Made by a program: the position numbers and the translations under genes
Shown here: positions 10,293 through 13,149 of the stretch, piece after piece
How the letters are laid out: every line of letters starts with the position of its first letter
Numbering within the stretch: position 1 is the stretch's first letter
Notes under the pieces: model-generated
What the model was told of the DNA's origin: nothing
Databases searched by the model: none
The model's input: the letters and a program-made list of their open reading frames with translations, nothing else
Assembly (NCBI GenBank): GCA_001873665.1
Contig: MNZO01000010.1
Coordinates: 1-13,149 of the forward strand
Length of the DNA: 13,149 bases
Direction of reading: 5' to 3'
From: Candidatus Shapirobacteria bacterium CG2_30_35_20
Lineage (GTDB): Bacteria > Patescibacteriota > Microgenomatia > UBA12405

Positions 10293-12821
10293 GGTCGAAC
10301 TAGGTATAACTGGTAGGGGAGTCAGAGTTGGAGCAGGAGTCGGGGATGGAGTCCAATCCCAAGGTTTATTGACCCCAATTTTTATTTCCCTCTCATTACT
10401 CGCCCCATCTTTATCCGTTGCTTTTACTTTTAAAGTATATAGTCCATCATCAAGATGTAAGCTTGTTTCAAACGGCCTTTCATTCCATGTTTTGGTCTCA
10501 TTTCCATTAACCCACAACTTAACTTCATTTATTTTTTTAAGTGACGAAGTTGAAATTTTTATATCAAAATTATTTGATACTGTTTGACGATCCGAAGGAG
10601 AATCAAAATTAACCGTCACCATCCCATCAGTCCGACAATAATCGGTAGGAGGAAAATATTTATCTTTATCAGCCTGAGTTGCAATCCAACCATCAATACC
10701 CTCCTGCCAGCGATTTTTGCCATCAGTCGACACCGGATCATCTTCACTAAATTTAAAAAATTCCTTAGTATTAAAATTATTATTAGCAACATCCTCGGGA
10801 GTAGCTAAACCCGCTTTATCCTTACAAACCTTTGCCTGCAAATGAATAAGGTCAGTCCCTACCATTTGAGTTCCATCGATAAAATATTCCTGTCTTGAGG
10901 CAAAACCATCATGAGACAAATACCCCGAAATCTTATCTACTTCCAGACTGATAATTTTATCAGGAATTGGAAAATCTTGTTTGTTTCGAGTTTTAATGGT
11001 TGATAACATTATTCTTCGCCAAATAGGACTGGCTCCCGATACCCCCGACGCCACCTTGCCCATCGGGCTATTATCATTATTTCCCACCCACACCGACACC
11101 AATAAATTTGGCGTCCAGCCAATTGTCCAGTTATCACGTTTATCATTGGTCGTCCCTGTTTTTACTGCCACCTGATAACCTGTAATATTTAACGAATTTA
11201 CCGCTCCAAAAGTAATTTCCCGAGCACTGTTATCAGATAATATATTTGAAATAATAAACGCTTCTTGCGGTGTCATTACTTGTTTACCAGACACTTCTTT
11301 ATATTCTTCCAACACTCGACCTTTTTGATCTTCAACTTTTAATATTCCCACGAGATCAAACCGTTTACCCCCATTGGCAAAAGCCCCATAGGCCGATGCC
11401 AAATCTATCATATACACATCTGCTCCACCCAAAGTTACCGCATAACCAAACCTTTTTAAATTTTCTGTCGTTGGTTCCAAGGTCATCAAACCCATATCAA
11501 AAGCTTGCTTGAGCATATTACTTATTCCCACCCGAGCCAAAGTTTTAACGGCCGTGGTATTAATAGAATTTCCCAAAGCTTGACGTAAACTGAGTGGACC
11601 CAAAAATTTTCCCGTATAGTTTTGTGGACTATAATCTTTTTGCCCTGGCGATGTCGACAAGAAAGTTACTGGGGTATCCATAATCAATGAAGCTGCCGTA
11701 TACCCCTTCTTTATCGCCATTAAATAAGTAATCGGTTTAATCGCCGACCCTGGTTGTCGCAAACCCTGGGTTACTACATTAAATTTTCCATCTGTTTTAT
11801 CCGAATTGTAACCACGCGACCCCACCATCGCCAACACTTGCCCATTAGTTGGATCAATTACCATCGCCGCCCCATTTGAAATTCCCAATTTTTCGCTTTT
11901 ATCAATTTCTTCTGATACAATTTTTTGAACTTCATTTTGAATTGTTAAATCCAAGGTAGTGGTAATCTTAAGCCCTGCCCCATCCACCACATCTTCACCA
12001 TATTTCTCAATAAGAATGTCTTTCACCCAAAAAACAAAATGTGGTGACAACAATTGGGTTTTATTTTCATAAAATTTATAGTTTTCCAATTCCTTTTGTG
12101 CCTCAATTTTTTGATCAGGAGTTATATGTCCGTCTTCCACCATTCGTGTCAAAACATGGGCACTTCGCTCGACATAAGCTTTTGGAGTTTTGGAAAAAGG
12201 TGAATAAACATTGGGTCGTTGGGGTAAACCCGCCAAAATCACTGACTCAACAAAAGTCAAATCTTTGACTTTTTTGCCAAAATATTGTTCCGCAGCAAAC
12301 CCCACTCCCCACGATGCTCCACCATAAGGGGCTTCATTTAGGTACATCAGTAAAATTTCATCTTTTTTATATTTTGCCTCAATTTGCACTGACAAAATAA
12401 ATTCTTTTATTTTACGAGTTACTGTCACATCAGAATTTAATAAAACATTTTTTACCAATTGTTGGGTCAAAGTCGACCCACCAGTTATTTTTTTAAAATA
12501 AAAAATATTTTTAATAATTCGCACTGGAGCCAATGGATCAAATCCTGCATGTTTATAAAAATCTTTATCTTCAACTGCAATTGTCGCCTTTTTTAAATAA
12601 TCAGGCACATCTGCCCATACCACTGGTTCTCGCTTAGCATCTTTGTACACATCATAAATCAAGGCACCGTTCCGATCATAAATTCGCGAAGTAAATCCAT
12701 CTCGTCGTACCACATTAGTCGGATTTGGCAAATCCTTGGAAAACCAAGCAAATAACAGCAAAATTGCCACCAAACCAACCACCAACCCAATCAAAATAAA
12801 TTTAAACAATTTATACCACAT
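10290..12821 (-). CDS. Class A penicillin-binding protein (PBP1A-like) with C-terminal Ig-like domain and Thr/Pro tail
   Basis: Bifunctional peptidoglycan synthase on the outer face of the membrane. Counting from the chosen start MWYKLFKF (843 aa), a transmembrane helix spans about 7-27. The GT51 glycosyltransferase has AVEDKDFYKHAG (catalytic Glu84), GGSTLTQQLVKN (114-125), RKIKEFILSVQIEAKYKKDE and MYLNEAPYGG. The transpeptidase has the SxxK motif GSAIKP (Ser359, Lys362), SIN (419-421) and KTG (554-556). A bacterial Ig-like fold (about 730-815, VNFDSPSDRQTV to REIKIGV) and a tail PSPTPAPTLTPLPVIPSST follow. The frame stays open to ATG 13038-13040, adding 73 residues, but that part runs through a promoter-like box, an overlapping small membrane ORF and a palindromic repeat (SPPTPFLTKEGE), so I reject it. 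No Shine-Dalgarno sequence precedes 12821. Confidence 0.93.
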   Translation of the reverse strand: MWYKLFKFILIGLVVGLVAILLLFAWFSKDLPNPTNVVRRDGFTSRIYDRNGALIYDVYKDAKREPVVWADVPDYLKKATIAVEDKDFYKHAGFDPLAPVRIIKNIFYFKKITGGSTLTQQLVKNVLLNSDVTVTRKIKEFILSVQIEAKYKKDEILLMYLNEAPYGGASWGVGFAAEQYFGKKVKDLTFVESVILAGLPQRPNVYSPFSKTPKAYVERSAHVLTRMVEDGHITPDQKIEAQKELENYKFYENKTQLLSPHFVFWVKDILIEKYGEDVVDGAGLKITTTLDLTIQNEVQKIVSEEIDKSEKLGISNGAAMVIDPTNGQVLAMVGSRGYNSDKTDGKFNVVTQGLRQPGSAIKPITYLMAIKKGYTAASLIMDTPVTFLSTSPGQKDYSPQNYTGKFLGPLSLRQALGNSINTTAVKTLARVGISNMLKQAFDMGLMTLEPTTENLKRFGYAVTLGGADVYMIDLASAYGAFANGGKRFDLVGILKVEDQKGRVLEEYKEVSGKQVMTPQEAFIISNILSDNSAREITFGAVNSLNITGYQVAVKTGTTNDKRDNWTIGWTPNLLVSVWVGNNDNSPMGKVASGVSGASPIWRRIMLSTIKTRNKQDFPIPDKIISLEVDKISGYLSHDGFASRQEYFIDGTQMVGTDLIHLQAKVCKDKAGLATPEDVANNNFNTKEFFKFSEDDPVSTDGKNRWQEGIDGWIATQADKDKYFPPTDYCRTDGMVTVNFDSPSDRQTVSNNFDIKISTSSLKKINEVKLWVNGNETKTWNERPFETSLHLDDGLYTLKVKATDKDGASNEREIKIGVNKPWDWTPSPTPAPTLTPLPVIPSST

Positions 12822-12871
12822 TTTTTTACTTTTAAAATCGATTTTAATACTAAATTTAGATTTAATTCTTT

Positions 12872-12902
12872 CCCCCTCTTTAGTCAAAAAGGGGGTAGGG
12901 GG
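12872..12902. repeat. CCCCC/GGGGG palindromic repeat ahead of the PBP gene
   Basis: CCCCCTCTTT (12872-12881), loop AGTC, AAAAAGGGGG (12886-12895), one mismatch, then TAGGGGG. Read on the minus strand it would give PPTPFLTKEGE, a peptide I recall as a common mistranslation of such interspersed elements in many bacteria. It lies between the small membrane ORF and the preferred PBP start. Confidence 0.75.
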
Positions 12903-12910
12903 TGATTTTT

Positions 12911-13015
12911 CTATTTCAAAAATACGCCTAAAAATGGCACTATTCCTGATAGCAGTAATGCCAGCGAGGCGATTATTAAAATAATTTTTTTCCATTGACG
13001 TCTCCTCAAACCCAT
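12911..13015 (-). CDS. Probable 34-aa single-pass membrane peptide
   Basis: MGLRRRQWKKIILIIASLAL followed by LLSGIVPFLGVFLK. A strongly basic N-terminus (RRR, KK) precedes about 20 hydrophobic residues, a typical small inner-membrane protein with its N-terminus inside. It lies in a different frame from the upstream open extension of the PBP gene, and its hydrophobic pattern is much more protein-like than that extension. An extended -10 (TGT-TATCAT, 13031-13039) lies 15 nt upstream of the ATG. GAGGAG inside it (13002-13007) would also serve as a Shine-Dalgarno for ATG 12993-12995 in the PBP frame, so the alternative reading is not excluded. Function unknown; possibly linked to the PBP downstream. 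Confidence 0.45.
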   Translation of the reverse strand: MGLRRRQWKKIILIIASLALLLSGIVPFLGVFLK

Positions 13016-13030
13016 AAATCTCATATACAA

Positions 13031-13039
13031 ATGATAACA
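13031..13039 (-). promoter_or_regulatory. Extended -10 element for the membrane peptide and PBP
   Basis: TGT-TATCAT on the minus strand, similar to TGC-TATCAT before the trigger factor gene. No good -35. It overlaps the first ATG of the long PBP-frame extension, which argues against that start. Confidence 0.4.
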
Positions 13040-13071
13040 TAGAAAAGCTTGACTCTTACCCCCTTCTTTAC

Positions 13072-13149
13072 TTACTCACAAAAATAATTAATCGCTTTTA
13101 CTTTTACTGATTTTGGCGATTGAATATCGCTTGGTACTTTGTAATTACT
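13072..13149 (-). CDS. Possible 3' end of a gene entering from the right
   Basis: One minus-strand frame is open from the right edge to a TAA at 13072-13074, giving SNYKVPSDIQSPKSVKVKAI followed by NYFCE. Twenty-five residues are too few to identify or even to be sure it is coding. The bases from here to the -10 element at 13031 show a C-rich stretch but no clear terminator. Confidence 0.25.
   Translation of the reverse strand, partial: SNYKVPSDIQSPKSVKVKAINYFCE

Noticed and set aside
12822..13040. A 73-residue N-terminal extension of the PBP
   Set aside because: It includes a promoter-like box and a palindromic repeat, and PBP1A-type proteins normally begin shortly before the transmembrane helix.

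Overview
The window looks like a chromosomal segment of a small-genome, AT-rich bacterium, most likely of the Candidate Phyla Radiation (Patescibacteria), probably the Microgenomates side. Supporting signs are the compact gene layout, a trigger factor with no PPIase domain, a ThrRS with no TGS domain, a short PheRS beta chain, a small coiled-coil protein resembling a CPR-restricted family, and the near absence of Shine-Dalgarno sequences before the genes. This placement is inferred from protein character, not from a search.

Layout. The left edge carries the 5' part of efp (minus strand), a small upstream ORF, and a good promoter followed at once by a terminator-like hairpin. Next come a membrane-anchored lysozyme-like protein (minus) and a short trigger factor (plus). 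They are divergently transcribed across an 18-bp dyad that contains both -10 boxes. A coiled-coil hypothetical protein and tRNA-Val(GAC) follow. A GIY-YIG nuclease gene begins on the last base of the tRNA CCA end. It runs through two abutting hairpins and stops inside a 58-bp partial second copy of the same tRNA. The central block is the classical translation cluster thrS-infC-rpmI-rplT, then a terminator, then pheS-pheT. Downstream are a possible small structured RNA, an attenuator-like leader ahead of a 70-aa hypothetical protein, and on the minus strand a class A penicillin-binding protein with a probable 34-aa membrane peptide upstream. The right edge has a doubtful gene end.

How it fits together. 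Most genes serve translation (EF-P, trigger factor, ThrRS, IF-3, L35, L20, PheRS alpha and beta, tRNA-Val) or the cell wall (lysozyme-like protein, PBP1A-like enzyme). The accessory signal is a set of small repeats. The tRNA/GIY-YIG unit looks like a minimal mobile element bounded by tRNA-derived direct repeats. A 110-bp TTCCAA/TTGGAA-rich repeat lies just before both rplT and pheT. A tandem 14-mer is embedded in pheS, a perfect 28-bp palindrome is read in frame inside pheT, and a C5/G5 palindrome lies ahead of the PBP gene.

Best candidate for something undescribed: the tRNA-Val/GIY-YIG unit, because the nuclease start codon shares its A with tRNA residue A76. Second is the 9840-9954 leader, with nested helices, an 18-codon ORF and a competing terminator.
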